Assembly (NCBI GenBank): GCA_017477425.1
Contig: JAFUVT010000029.1
Span: 1 to 64,000, forward strand
Direction of reading: 5' to 3'
Length of the DNA stretch: 64,000 nt
DNA from: Bacteroidales bacterium
GTDB taxonomy: Bacteria; Bacteroidota; Bacteroidia; Bacteroidales; F082
Positions 24,848-34,840 of this stretch are shown piece by piece. Each line of letters begins with the position of its first letter. Positions within the stretch are counted from its first letter, which is position 1. Under the pieces are notes generated by a model, which searched no databases, was not told where the DNA came from, and saw only the letters and a program-made list of their open reading frames with translations. The translations under genes were made by a program, and so were the position numbers.

Positions 24848-26221
24848 ATGAAAAAACATCTCCTCCTATTTCTCGCCCTGATTTTGGCGGTGGGCGGTTT
24901 CGCGCAAGGCGAACAGAAAAAGAAAGCCAAGAAAGAAAAGACCTACAACGAAAAAGGCGAAATCATCAAGAAAGGCTGGAATTTCGGCCCGCTGCCTGTG
25001 GTGGGCTTCGATGCCGACTTGGGCTTCCAATACGGCCTTTGCTGCGACATCTTCAACTACGGCGACGGCTCGCGCTATCCCAAATACGACTACAAGTTCA
25101 ACGTGGAGGCCTCGCGCTACACGAAAGGCTCAGGCGTGTTCCGCTTCTACAGCGATATGCCTTACGTGGTGAAGGACACCAAACTCTTCTTCGATGTGAC
25201 TTATTTCTATGCCAAGAAATACGAGTTCTTCGGTTTCAACGGATTTGAGGCCAGCACTTTCGACCCATACGCAGGCCTTGAAGACGTCAAGAGTGGCTAC
25301 CACTTCATTAACCGAAACCAGTTCCGCTTTGTGGGTAGTATGCAACGGCCATTTTTCCACGTGCCGAACTTAAACTGGACGGCTGGTTTGGCTTACTACA
25401 ACACCAAAGTCGACCGCATCAATTTGGAGGGTTATGAAGGCCAAGTGACGCTGTATGAGAATTACGTGAACGCTGGCATCATCAAGGAAGACGAAGCCCA
25501 CGGCGGCAGCACCGCGCAACTGCGCCTTGGCCTCGTCTACGACAGTCGCGACCACAACAGCGACCCGACGCGAGGCATTTATGCTGAATATACTTTTGTC
25601 GGCTCCACCGACTGGCTGGGTGGCAACAACGGCTATAACAACTTGAGCGAGACGGTTTTATGGCGGCATTACATCCCTGTCTATCGCGACAAGCTCACCT
25701 TCGCCTATCGTTTGGGCTTGCAACATTGCATCGTTGGCAGCTCGCCTTGGTATATGATCAACAACCTGAACACGATGTTTTTCCAGAAGATGTACACCGA
25801 AGGTTTGGGCGGCAGCGTGACTTTGCGCGGCGTGAACCGTAACGGTGTGCTTGGCGAAGGCTTTGCTTTCGGCAACTTGGAAATGCGCTGGCGCATCGTC
25901 GGCTTCCAGCTCATCAACCAGAACTGGCAAGTGGCCCTGAATCCTTTCTTCGACGCGGGCGCTGTAATTCAGCCTTTCCGCGAGGAGGAGATGAAAAAGG
26001 CTCAGGAAGAATACGAAAGCCCAATCGACCCGCTGCCTGGACAAGAAGTAAATAAGGTTTACTACAGCGGCGATAAAGAAAGCCTCCACATGGCAGCTGG
26101 TTGCGGCCTGAAGCTTATCATGAACCGCAACTTGGTCGTTTCCGTCGATTTGGGCAAGGCCCTCGACAAGCGCGACGGCGAGAAACTGAAGACGTTTATT
26201 GGGTTCAATTACGTGTTCTAA
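24848..26221 (+). CDS. BamA/TamA-like surface antigen outer-membrane protein
   Basis: 457 residues with a signal peptide ending GFAQ at about residue 20, a Lys-rich linker, and then a barrel. The Omp85 hallmark is the late segment GGSVTLRGVNRNGVLGEGFAFGNLEMRW, holding the VRGF-like RGV motif of the inward loop. The preceding strand GLVYDSRDHNSDPTRGIYAEYTF is also typical of the bacterial surface antigen domain. It lacks POTRA repeats, so it resembles the short surface-antigen family rather than BamA. It ends FIGFNYVF. A bidirectional terminator follows. Confidence 0.8.
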   Translation: MKKHLLLFLALILAVGGFAQGEQKKKAKKEKTYNEKGEIIKKGWNFGPLPVVGFDADLGFQYGLCCDIFNYGDGSRYPKYDYKFNVEASRYTKGSGVFRFYSDMPYVVKDTKLFFDVTYFYAKKYEFFGFNGFEASTFDPYAGLEDVKSGYHFINRNQFRFVGSMQRPFFHVPNLNWTAGLAYYNTKVDRINLEGYEGQVTLYENYVNAGIIKEDEAHGGSTAQLRLGLVYDSRDHNSDPTRGIYAEYTFVGSTDWLGGNNGYNNLSETVLWRHYIPVYRDKLTFAYRLGLQHCIVGSSPWYMINNLNTMFFQKMYTEGLGGSVTLRGVNRNGVLGEGFAFGNLEMRWRIVGFQLINQNWQVALNPFFDAGAVIQPFREEEMKKAQEEYESPIDPLPGQEVNKVYYSGDKESLHMAAGCGLKLIMNRNLVVSVDLGKALDKRDGEKLKTFIGFNYVF

Positions 26222-26224
26222 AAC

Positions 26225-26253
26225 AAAAAAGGGCGGTTGCAACCGCCCTTTTT
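26225..26253. terminator. Bidirectional terminator
   Basis: A perfect stem GGGCGGTTG / CAACCGCCC (26231-26248) is flanked by A-run and T-run and serves the surface antigen gene and the convergent gpmA gene. Confidence 0.85.
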
Positions 26254-26255
26254 GT

Positions 26256-27002
26256 TTACTTCGCTTTGCCTTGGTTGGCGACGGCGGCCATCAGCGCGGC
26301 CACCTTTTCGGGGTCGCCGAGGAAGAAGTCCTTCTGGAGCTTCATCTGGTCGTCGAACTCGAAGACATACGGGATGCCCGTCGGGATGTTGAAGGCGATG
26401 ATTTCGTCGTTCGTCATGCCTTTCAGCACCTTCACCACGCCACGCAGGCTGTTGCCGTGGGCCACCACCAGCACTTGGTCGTGGGTCTCGAAAGCCTTCA
26501 TGATGTTGTTTTCGTAATACGGCATCACACGCTCGATGGTGTCGCAGAGGGCTTCGGTGAGCGGGATTTGCTCATCGGTGAGTTCGGCATAGCGCGGGTC
26601 CATGCGGGGGCTCTTGGGGTCGTTCATGTCGAGCGCAGGCGGACGCACGTCGAAGGCGCGGCGCCACAGACGCACTTGCTCATCGCCGTATTTCTCGGCG
26701 GTCGCCTTCTTGTCGAGACCTTGCAGCTGGCCATACGACTTTTCGTTGAGTCTCCACGACTTATAAACAGGCAGCCAGTCCATGTCCATGGCTTCGAGGG
26801 CCAGGTTGAGGGTCTTGATGGCGCGCTTCAGGTAGGATGTGAAGCAGATTTCGGGCTTGTAGCCGTTCTCTTTCAGCACCTTACCGGCTTCCTTGGCTTC
26901 TTCGACGCCTTTTTCCGAAAGGTCCACATTGGTCCACCCCGTAAAGAGGTTCAGTTTGTTCCATTCACTTTCGCCGTGACGGATGAGGATGAGTTTCTTC
27001 AT
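26256..27002 (-). CDS. gpmA: 2,3-bisphosphoglycerate-dependent phosphoglycerate mutase
   Basis: 248 residues, the normal dPGM length. It begins MKKLILIRHGESEWN with the phospho-accepting His, then NLFTGWTNVDLSEKG, TSYLKRAIKTLN, WRLNEKSYGQLQG, the RR-x-FD-RPP loop and VVAHGNSLRGVVK with the second His. It interconverts 3- and 2-phosphoglycerate in glycolysis and gluconeogenesis. It lies 12 bases downstream of the OstA-like gene, which is probably a chance operon. Confidence 0.95.
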   Translation of the reverse strand: MKKLILIRHGESEWNKLNLFTGWTNVDLSEKGVEEAKEAGKVLKENGYKPEICFTSYLKRAIKTLNLALEAMDMDWLPVYKSWRLNEKSYGQLQGLDKKATAEKYGDEQVRLWRRAFDVRPPALDMNDPKSPRMDPRYAELTDEQIPLTEALCDTIERVMPYYENNIMKAFETHDQVLVVAHGNSLRGVVKVLKGMTNDEIIAFNIPTGIPYVFEFDDQMKLQKDFFLGDPEKVAALMAAVANQGKAK

Positions 27003-27014
27003 ATTGATATTATT

Positions 27015-28676
27015 TTAATCGTTTTGTATGTCTTTTCGTGGTCTATGGCGAGGCTTCTCCTTTTCTTGAATCGGTTCTTCCTCGGCAAATTGGGATTCTT
27101 GTGGCGTTTCCGAGACCTCCTTTACCACCTGCGGCATCTCGGCCTCAATGCGACGGAAGATGTCATCCTTATCGGTGGGTCGCGCCTCGCTGTGCCACTT
27201 GAAGCCCGGCAGATAGCGTGCCGATTCCATTAGGTCTTCCTCGGGATACATCGTTTCGTTAATCGCCTTGAATCCTTTGATGATGGAAATCGACTGGTTT
27301 TCCATCTCGATGACCATGGTCTCTGAATCGGAGACGTCGATGCCGATGAGCGAGCCGTCGTCGTCCCGAATCCAATAGATGGTTTCGGCCTTGGTGCCGT
27401 CCACATTGACGCGGTGGATGTTGCCGTCCTTGAACCGAGAGATGATGTCGGCGCCCTTGATTTGGTTGTAGCCTTCAATCGTGTCTTGCGAGATAATGAA
27501 AGCATTACCTCGTTGCACGACCCATTCGGCACTCTGCTCCTTCACCTTGATGTCGATCTCTTCGGCCGACAACTGGCTGTCTTTGGCCCAAAGGATGGGG
27601 TTGACGCGCATCCGAATGGTGGAATCGGCCATCAGGTAGGTTAAGGTGTCGCACTTGCCCTGCATGTCCGACTTGAAGAAACGCACGTTGCGCCGCGCGA
27701 TGAGTTTTTCGACTTCCTCCTTCTGCTTGTCGAAGTGCATAAACAAAGTGTCGCCGTGGATGTAGAGCGAATCACCACCGTCGTAACTGATGGCGTAAGC
27801 GCTGTCGGTGGCAAAGCTAAAGCCTCGGTTTTCCCACATCTCGATGTAATCGCCGCGCATGACGACCTTATAAGAGGTGTCAATCATATCGACGCGGTCA
27901 TAGGCCTGTGCCAGTCCCTTGGTGCGGTCGTAGAAGATGGAGTCTGACCACATCTGCTGCGTTTCGTTATGCATGAAAGGCCGTTGGAAAAGGTGTACGT
28001 GGTCCTCGTTCACAAGATAATAGCCACGTTTTCCTTCGAGCACGTTTTTCTCGTTGACGATGGTTGTCGGCCCCTCGAACCACATCTTTTCGATATTGGT
28101 GTTATAAAACAACGTATCGGTATACATCTGGTATTTAGGGCTAGTGACTTCCACATTCTCGAAAAAAGAGAACTCCTTAAGCCGGTCGCGGTAATAGCCG
28201 TAATGGCTTTTCAAGGTCTTGTCGCCTCGTACCGTAGTTGCACTATCGGGATAGCTGGCCAGATGCAAGTTGCGGTCGTATGTCATATATTCCGTGAACA
28301 AGGTCGTCGAGTCGTCCATCAGCTTCACGTTGTCGAAAAACTCGGCAAATCGCGTATTACCGTCATAATCAAGCAAATCGCTAAAAACCTCAACACTATC
28401 GTTGACAATGATATGCACATGCTGAAAAGCCTTGAAGCTATTGGTCTTTTCATAGAAATGGGCCGAGTCGCAAAAGAAATAGGCCGAGTCGTGGCGCATC
28501 CTCACATTGCCTATCAACCGCTGCATGTCGCCCATGCTTTTGGAGAAGGTGGCCACGTCGTAATGCTCAATGTGGATGCGGGTTTTCTTTCGCTGCACAG
28601 TGTCCTGCTCCTGAGCCACAACGCATTGCGACAACAAGAGAAAAATGAAAACTATGAGCGGGATTCTTGCCTTCAT
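27015..28676 (-). CDS. OstA-like protein (LPS-transport LptA/LptD N-terminal fold)
   Basis: 553 residues with a signal peptide (ending VVAQ, about residue 22). The mature chain is a run of beta-strand repeats of the OstA type, such as RLIGNVRMRHDSAYFFCDSA, EFFDNVKLMDDSTTLF and FFENVEVTSPKYQMYTDTLFY. These form the jelly-roll ridge that LptA, LptC and LptD use to pass lipopolysaccharide across the periplasm. The C-terminus is Pro/Glu/Lys-rich and probably disordered. ATG 28676 is chosen because the signal peptide starts there and a TACTTTTG box is at 28694-28701. Confidence 0.75.
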   Translation of the reverse strand: MKARIPLIVFIFLLLSQCVVAQEQDTVQRKKTRIHIEHYDVATFSKSMGDMQRLIGNVRMRHDSAYFFCDSAHFYEKTNSFKAFQHVHIIVNDSVEVFSDLLDYDGNTRFAEFFDNVKLMDDSTTLFTEYMTYDRNLHLASYPDSATTVRGDKTLKSHYGYYRDRLKEFSFFENVEVTSPKYQMYTDTLFYNTNIEKMWFEGPTTIVNEKNVLEGKRGYYLVNEDHVHLFQRPFMHNETQQMWSDSIFYDRTKGLAQAYDRVDMIDTSYKVVMRGDYIEMWENRGFSFATDSAYAISYDGGDSLYIHGDTLFMHFDKQKEEVEKLIARRNVRFFKSDMQGKCDTLTYLMADSTIRMRVNPILWAKDSQLSAEEIDIKVKEQSAEWVVQRGNAFIISQDTIEGYNQIKGADIISRFKDGNIHRVNVDGTKAETIYWIRDDDGSLIGIDVSDSETMVIEMENQSISIIKGFKAINETMYPEEDLMESARYLPGFKWHSEARPTDKDDIFRRIEAEMPQVVKEVSETPQESQFAEEEPIQEKEKPRHRPRKDIQND

Positions 28677-28693
28677 CGTGATAAAATAACGTG

Positions 28694-28701
28694 CAAAAGT
28701 A
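28694..28701 (-). promoter_or_regulatory. -7 promoter box for the OstA-like gene
   Basis: TACTTTTG on the minus strand, 17 bases before the start codon, matches TAnnTTTG. Confidence 0.55.
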
Positions 28702-28787
28702 CGATTATTGTCCGAATTGGGCAAAAAAGATGTGGAGGCGGTGTGCACTCCGCCTCCACTGAACAATGAATTCAAGATGATTACAAA

Positions 28788-30530
<1,743 letters not shown>

Positions 30531-30585
30531 AGGTCTGTGGTGTTATAAAATAACTACTAACTTCTAACTGAAAACTACAAACTGA

Positions 30586-32325
30586 TTAATAGGCTTTGTA
30601 TTTGTCGCCCGTCTTCTCAATCAGGATTTCATAGTACTCGTCACTGTATTTCGGGTGTTTGCTGTCAATCGGCACATATTTTTGGCCTTCGACAGGGGTT
30701 CCGGGCGTGTTCACGTTGCCGTCCATGTATTTCATGAAAAGGTCATGGTAGAACTTCTTCCAGGCTTGCGTCATCTTGCTGGCTTGGTTGCACGAGAACT
30801 GCGTCAGTTCCTTCACTTGGGCTTCCCTGCCCTTGATGGTGAAGACGCGTTTGTCGAGCTCAGGGACGGCCGTTTTCACCCAATTCTCTTCCATTTCGCG
30901 TTGGCGCTTGCGGATCTCGGGATGGATGTAGTCGTACTTGGTGTAGGCCCAGTTGCTCATCTGATTGAAAGTCCAGAAGGCGGAGGTCTCCGACCACTCG
31001 CTCATCGAGCCGTTGCCTTCGCGGAAGCACTCGGGGATTTCGGTCATGCAGGTGTACATCGGGCAATAGACAGTGTTGTCGGTGTCGTCGACGCCGAACC
31101 AAATGATGCCGCCGATGGGCCATTCGTATTGGCCACGGCATTGGGCCACAAACGAGAAACCGGTCTGTTGCGTGGCGGTGGTGCGCTCATGCACATAAGT
31201 CTCGCCGTTCACGTCAAACTCCATCGGGCGCCAGCGGTAAGGGCAGTGGAACGGGCCCGCGCCCACGTCTTGCGACATGTCGAGCTCGGTGCCTTCGAGG
31301 TGGTCGCGCATGAAGTCCATCATGTCGAGGACGCTCACCTTCTTGTTGGGCAGCACCCAAAGAGGCATACGGTTGGTGGGGAAGTTGTCGGGCGTTTGGC
31401 ACATGCCAGCCTTGTAAGGTTCCACGCGCTTGATGTCGCGACCCGTGGCATAGTCCCAATAGTCCTTCATGTTGTCGGTCACCTTGTTGAACATCGCCCA
31501 CACGCGGAGGTCGCAGAAGCGGGCGCCGCTGAAGTCGACGGGGTTATAGACATCGGAGAACGAGAACTTATCGTCGGGACCGCTGTAGAGCTTCATCTCC
31601 TTGGCGAAGCTGATCACGTCGTCGGCATAGACGCAGTCGATGTTCTTGTCCTTGAAAAGCTTGTCGATTTGCTTGAAGGTGATACTGGTCTTGTTCTTCT
31701 TGGCCAACGGGAAGGTGGTGATGCGGGCTTGGTTGGCGTGACCGCTCACATAGCCGTCGGGGATGCGGCGGGCTACCCACACGGCGCCCTTGTTGGCTTT
31801 GCCTTTACCAATCATTTCGAGAATCCAGACCTCTTCGGTGTCGGCGATGGAGAACGATTCGCCCTCGCTGACGTAGCCGTAGTTGGCCACCAGTTCGCCC
31901 ATGCACTTGATGGCTTCGCGGGCGGTCTTGGCGCGCTGCAAGGTGATGTAAATCAGGCTACCATAGTCGATGATGCCTTGGCCTTCCCAAAGGGCTTCGA
32001 GGCCACCGTAGGTCGTCTCGCCGATGGCCAGTTGGTATTCGTTCATGTTGCCGACCACGTTGTAGGTGTGGGCAATCTGCGGGATCTGGCCGCGATACAT
32101 ACCGCCGTCCCAGTCGTACACGTCGAGCATGGCGCCAGCAGGCCAGTCGGTGGCGGGATAATGGTAAAGTTCGCCGTAGAGCACATGGCTATCGGCAGCG
32201 TAGCTGATCATACAGGAGCCATCCGCAGAGGCGCCCTTGGTGATGAGGAAATTGGTGCAGGCCTTGGCTTTCCCGAAGGAGAAAACGAGAGCCAAGGCCA
32301 GGATTGCTGAAAATACTTTTTTCAT
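30586..32325 (-). CDS. C69-family dipeptidase
   Basis: 579 residues. A signal-like N-terminus (MKKVFSAILALALVFSFGKAKA) is followed immediately by CTNFLITKGASADGS, the conserved start of C69 peptidases, where the Cys becomes the N-terminal nucleophile after processing. Further family blocks are NVVGNMNEYQLAIGETT, EEVWILEMIGKG and GYVSGHANQARI. These Ntn-hydrolase enzymes cleave dipeptides; secretion suggests use of peptide nutrients outside the inner membrane. The start at 32325 is supported by a TATTTTTG box at 32365-32372. Confidence 0.85.
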   Translation of the reverse strand: MKKVFSAILALALVFSFGKAKACTNFLITKGASADGSCMISYAADSHVLYGELYHYPATDWPAGAMLDVYDWDGGMYRGQIPQIAHTYNVVGNMNEYQLAIGETTYGGLEALWEGQGIIDYGSLIYITLQRAKTAREAIKCMGELVANYGYVSEGESFSIADTEEVWILEMIGKGKANKGAVWVARRIPDGYVSGHANQARITTFPLAKKNKTSITFKQIDKLFKDKNIDCVYADDVISFAKEMKLYSGPDDKFSFSDVYNPVDFSGARFCDLRVWAMFNKVTDNMKDYWDYATGRDIKRVEPYKAGMCQTPDNFPTNRMPLWVLPNKKVSVLDMMDFMRDHLEGTELDMSQDVGAGPFHCPYRWRPMEFDVNGETYVHERTTATQQTGFSFVAQCRGQYEWPIGGIIWFGVDDTDNTVYCPMYTCMTEIPECFREGNGSMSEWSETSAFWTFNQMSNWAYTKYDYIHPEIRKRQREMEENWVKTAVPELDKRVFTIKGREAQVKELTQFSCNQASKMTQAWKKFYHDLFMKYMDGNVNTPGTPVEGQKYVPIDSKHPKYSDEYYEILIEKTGDKYKAY

Positions 32326-32364
32326 AGGATATAGTTTTAATGATAATACTTCTATTAGAGCGTA

Positions 32365-32372
32365 CAAAAATA
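32365..32372 (-). promoter_or_regulatory. -7 promoter box for the C69 dipeptidase
   Basis: TATTTTTG on the minus strand, 39 bases upstream of the start codon. Confidence 0.55.
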
Positions 32373-32440
32373 GTAAATTGTTCGATTGGAAAGTGCCGAT
32401 TTGTTATATTGTTTTTTATTCTGCTGGCTCATAAAGAATT

Positions 32441-32500
32441 ACCCGACAGCAAACGACAACAAACGACTACTGTCGACAACAAACGTTTAATCAACGGCTT
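32441..32500 (+). repeat. 60-bp upstream repeat, copy 1
   Basis: This block starts ACCCGACAGC and ends TCAACGGCTT. It is identical at 59 of 60 positions to 34071-34130. Inside it the unit CGACAACAAA recurs at about 10-bp spacing, followed by a GTCGAC palindrome. Each copy sits about 45-50 bases upstream of a small gene, next to a CTTTGCAGC promoter-like box, so it looks like a shared operator/promoter region. Confidence 0.8.
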
Positions 32501-32549
32501 GGTTTTGGTAAGGGTTGTTTCTTTGCAGCGGAAATAAACACAAACTATT

Positions 32550-32720
32550 ATGGAAACACAAGACAACAAACCCATGTTGATTCCTATGGGGAACAGCAAA
32601 GAAGAGCTAAAACTTCGACAAGAAGTCATCTCTCAGGCGTATCGAAAATGGACTGAAGAAAACCCTAATAAAAGAGTCTACAACCGCTCGTTGAAAGATT
32701 ATATCAACATACGCTCATAA
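32550..32720 (+). CDS. Short ORF, probably the truncated N-terminus of a BECR-type toxin-like protein
   Basis: 56 codons beginning METQDNKPMLIPMGNSKEEL, then a helix (LRQEVISQAYRKWTEENPNK) and VYNRSLKDYINIRS before TAA. The sequence reads as the opening of longer Bacteroidota proteins that, as I recall, continue after NIRF-S-I-ET into an RNase-like (Barnase/EndoU/RelE-type) domain; here it stops at NIRS. It is preceded by upstream-repeat copy 1 and a CTTTGCAGC box, so it is probably transcribed. The truncation is an inference from memory of the family. Confidence 0.45.
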   Translation: METQDNKPMLIPMGNSKEELKLRQEVISQAYRKWTEENPNKRVYNRSLKDYINIRS

Positions 32721-32868
32721 CAGCGATAGAGGCATAAAAAAAAAATCGACAGGCTGGCTCGCTCGAAAGGTCATCACCAAATTTTGGACGTCTACGGACT
32801 GTTCCCCTATTGATTTCTGCCTGCAAAAGTACAACTTTTTCCTAATACAGCGCATTTTTCCACAAAAC

Positions 32869-33096
32869 TCACTCTTTTTTCCTCTCGTTCCTCCAATCCG
32901 AATAGCACTTGAAGAAATCGTAATCCAGCAAGTCGCAGATTTTGAGGAGCAAGTCGGTGTAGATCCACTTGCGGCTGAAGATCTTGTAGGCGTTTTGCCG
33001 CGAGCAGCCCAGTTGCCCGGCCAGCCAAGTGATGGTAAGCCCACGGCGGGCCAATTCTGCCTTGATGAGATGTCCGATGTGGGGTTCGTCTTCCAT
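32869..33096 (-). CDS. Small Cro/XRE-type helix-turn-helix protein
   Basis: 75 residues forming one HTH domain: MEDEPHIGHLIKAELARRGL, then the two DNA-binding helices TITWLAGQLGCSRQNAYKIF, then WIYTDLLLKICDLLDYDFF. It has no other domain. It lies between the two copies of the 60-bp upstream repeat, so it is the natural candidate to bind them, though nothing shows this directly. Confidence 0.7.
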   Translation of the reverse strand: MEDEPHIGHLIKAELARRGLTITWLAGQLGCSRQNAYKIFSRKWIYTDLLLKICDLLDYDFFKCYSDWRNERKKE

Positions 33097-33413
33097 ACTG
33101 CTTTCGTTGGATTGAGCCAGCTCTTGAAAGCATACAAAAAAGGCGTGAAACCTTTTGCATTACCTTCTACTGTGGATTATCTGGACTACCAATGCAAGCA
33201 AGTAAGTACAAAAAGCCCACGCCAATCGGCGTGAACTTTATGCCTTATTCTCTCTTGCATTTGAAAGTGTCCAGTTTTCAGTAGCGAGAACAAGAGCGTA
33301 AAGCTCGGTTTTGTTATGTCAGTATTCTAATCTAATCTATTCTTTTCTTTTTCTTTGATTTTATTGGGGACAAAGGTAGGAATAATTTGTATTTAAATGT
33401 CATTCTACAAAAC
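33097..33413. other. Intergenic region with one hairpin
   Basis: No convincing gene. A 6-bp stem CACGCC/GGCGTG at 33218-33233 is followed on the minus strand by CTTTTTG and may be a weak terminator. The remainder is A/T-rich and shows no other structure I can support. Confidence 0.5.
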
Positions 33414-33449
33414 AAAAAAAGAGAACAGCTACAAAAAAGTTGTTCTCTT
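33414..33449 (-). terminator. Terminator of the 33472-33918 lipoprotein gene
   Basis: On the minus strand AAGAGAACA pairs with TGTTCTCTT around a 13-base loop and is followed by a seven-T run. Confidence 0.7.
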
Positions 33450-33471
33450 ATTACATTGTATGCGATATTTT

Positions 33472-33918
33472 TTACATCACAGTTCTACCAACAGCACCAG
33501 AAATGTCTTGCTTGATAGTACTTAACAAACGGGTATCAAAGCCTCTAATCCAACTAGTACCTCCTCCAAACTCTGCTTCGGTTTTAATATCCACTTTCTT
33601 TCGGTCATTTGAAAACTTGAAAATCACACGAGTTCTATATTTCTCGGTATATTTTCCATTATCATTCCATGTATAACACCAATTAGTCCTACCATAGCCA
33701 CCATCTTTTGAAATCATATCCATTTCAAAACGTCTGGCTACAACATCAATTACTTCATTGAATGCTTGGTCATAAGAGAGGTCCTCTCGTATCATTATTG
33801 AGCTCCAAGACCCGCCATCAGTAGCTTGTACAAAACTTCTTGGTTTTATCGCTCCACAACTTGTAAACAAGAAGCATGAAATGAGAGCAACAAACATGAC
33901 ATTAATAACTTTTTTCAC
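33472..33918 (-). CDS. Small lipoprotein of unknown function
   Basis: 148 residues. The signal peptide ends in the lipobox FTSC (Cys21). The mature part (FVQATDGGSWSSIMIREDLSY, AFNEVIDVVARRFEMDMIS, RTNWCYTWNDNGKYTEKYRTRVIFKFS) looks like a single alpha/beta domain, and the strand VDIKTEAEF is followed by SWIRGFDTRLLSTIKQDI. I recognise no named family. It is a monocistronic gene with its own terminator, inside the small accessory patch. Confidence 0.6.
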   Translation of the reverse strand: MKKVINVMFVALISCFLFTSCGAIKPRSFVQATDGGSWSSIMIREDLSYDQAFNEVIDVVARRFEMDMISKDGGYGRTNWCYTWNDNGKYTEKYRTRVIFKFSNDRKKVDIKTEAEFGGGTSWIRGFDTRLLSTIKQDISGAVGRTVM

Positions 33919-34070
33919 ATTTATCTTGCCCAGTTCTATCCCATCGGGCGCGTCGGTTTTAGTGAATTATTGAGGAAGCAAAAATACAGATAACCAAAGG
34001 AAGGCAATCTTTTTCAGCGTCAACTATTTTGAGCAAGATTATACCTATTAGTTGACAAAATCAGCATTTT

Positions 34071-34130
34071 ACCCGACAACAAACGACAACAAACGACTAC
34101 TGTCGACAACAAACGTTTAATCAACGGCTT
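34071..34130 (+). repeat. 60-bp upstream repeat, copy 2
   Basis: 59 of 60 bases match copy 1 at 32441-32500 (A instead of G at one position). It lies 47 bases upstream of the start of the next small gene, with CATCTTTGC as a -7-like box between them. Confidence 0.8.
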
Positions 34131-34177
34131 TTTCTTGACAAGGTTTGCATCTTTGCAGCATCAAAATTGAAAAAGAT

Positions 34178-34597
34178 ATGAAGCAATTTGAAAATGTGCC
34201 GGAAATACGGTCAGAACTCAGCGCCCTGAACAAGGCAGAGCTTAGAAGGTATGTGCTTGATTATTACAAGAACAACCTGAAAGGCAAAGAAGTAATAAAC
34301 CTTGATACAGGGATTACCATCCATTTTTCTATGACTTCTGGAAGGAAGACTGCCATGGGAGAAGCCATGTATCAGAAAAAGGCTGAAATGGTCAGGATTC
34401 TGCCTGAGTTAGTGAAGTATGCCCTTTATAATAACTTTGGGAAGCGAAAGCCAGATGAAAACGAGGAAATCATAGGTTACTTGAATTTCAAAGGACGATG
34501 CAAACTTGATGGTAAAATCCAGAATGTCAGAATCGCCGTTCAATTTCAACGAAGCGCGAAGTTCTATTACAACATTGAAGTGAATATGATCAAATGA
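34178..34597 (+). CDS. LPD3/BECR-type nuclease-like small protein
   Basis: 139 residues. After an N-terminal helix (LSALNKAELRRYVLDYYKNN) comes KGKEVINLDTGITIHFSMTSGRKT, then EMVRILPELVKYALYNNFGKRK, then paired strands IIGYLNFKGRCKLDGKIQNVRIAVQFQ and FYYNIEVNMIK. This layout resembles the small Barnase/EndoU/ColicinE5/RelE-like (BECR) domains found in polyvalent phage proteins and toxins. It is preceded by upstream-repeat copy 2. The family call is tentative and no catalytic residue is certain. ATG 34178 follows a purine-rich leader. Confidence 0.45.
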   Translation: MKQFENVPEIRSELSALNKAELRRYVLDYYKNNLKGKEVINLDTGITIHFSMTSGRKTAMGEAMYQKKAEMVRILPELVKYALYNNFGKRKPDENEEIIGYLNFKGRCKLDGKIQNVRIAVQFQRSAKFYYNIEVNMIK

Positions 34598-34840
34598 AAA
34601 CGGATGGAAATCTAAAGAGTCCTGTTGCCGGTGTTCTCTCATCCCGATTTCCACCCGTATGGGTCGCCGCGAAATGCGGGCAGCAGTCGTACTTAAACGA
34701 TAGGCCTCCGCGCGGACTTGACGGATGGTCGTGCCGAACTCCCGACTTATATCTGCCTGCAAAATTACAACAAAATTCTAAAATAAACCCAAAAAATGGA
34801 AAATAATCTCTACTTTAGCCACATGAACGCGATAAAAAGC

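Noticed and set aside
30655-32310. Long plus-strand open frame opposite the C69 dipeptidase
   Set aside because: Same reason; its His/Val-rich translation has no domain.
32441-34130. The 60-bp repeats as terminal repeats of an insertion sequence
   Set aside because: They are in direct orientation, no transposase lies between them, and each sits in the same place before a gene.
34409-34762. Minus-strand frame containing SREFGTTIRQVRAEAYRL and ISRRPIRVEIGMRE
   Set aside because: Half of it is antisense to the BECR-like gene; the rest is a GC-rich intergenic stretch that I could not assign to a gene, though it might be a decayed repeat.
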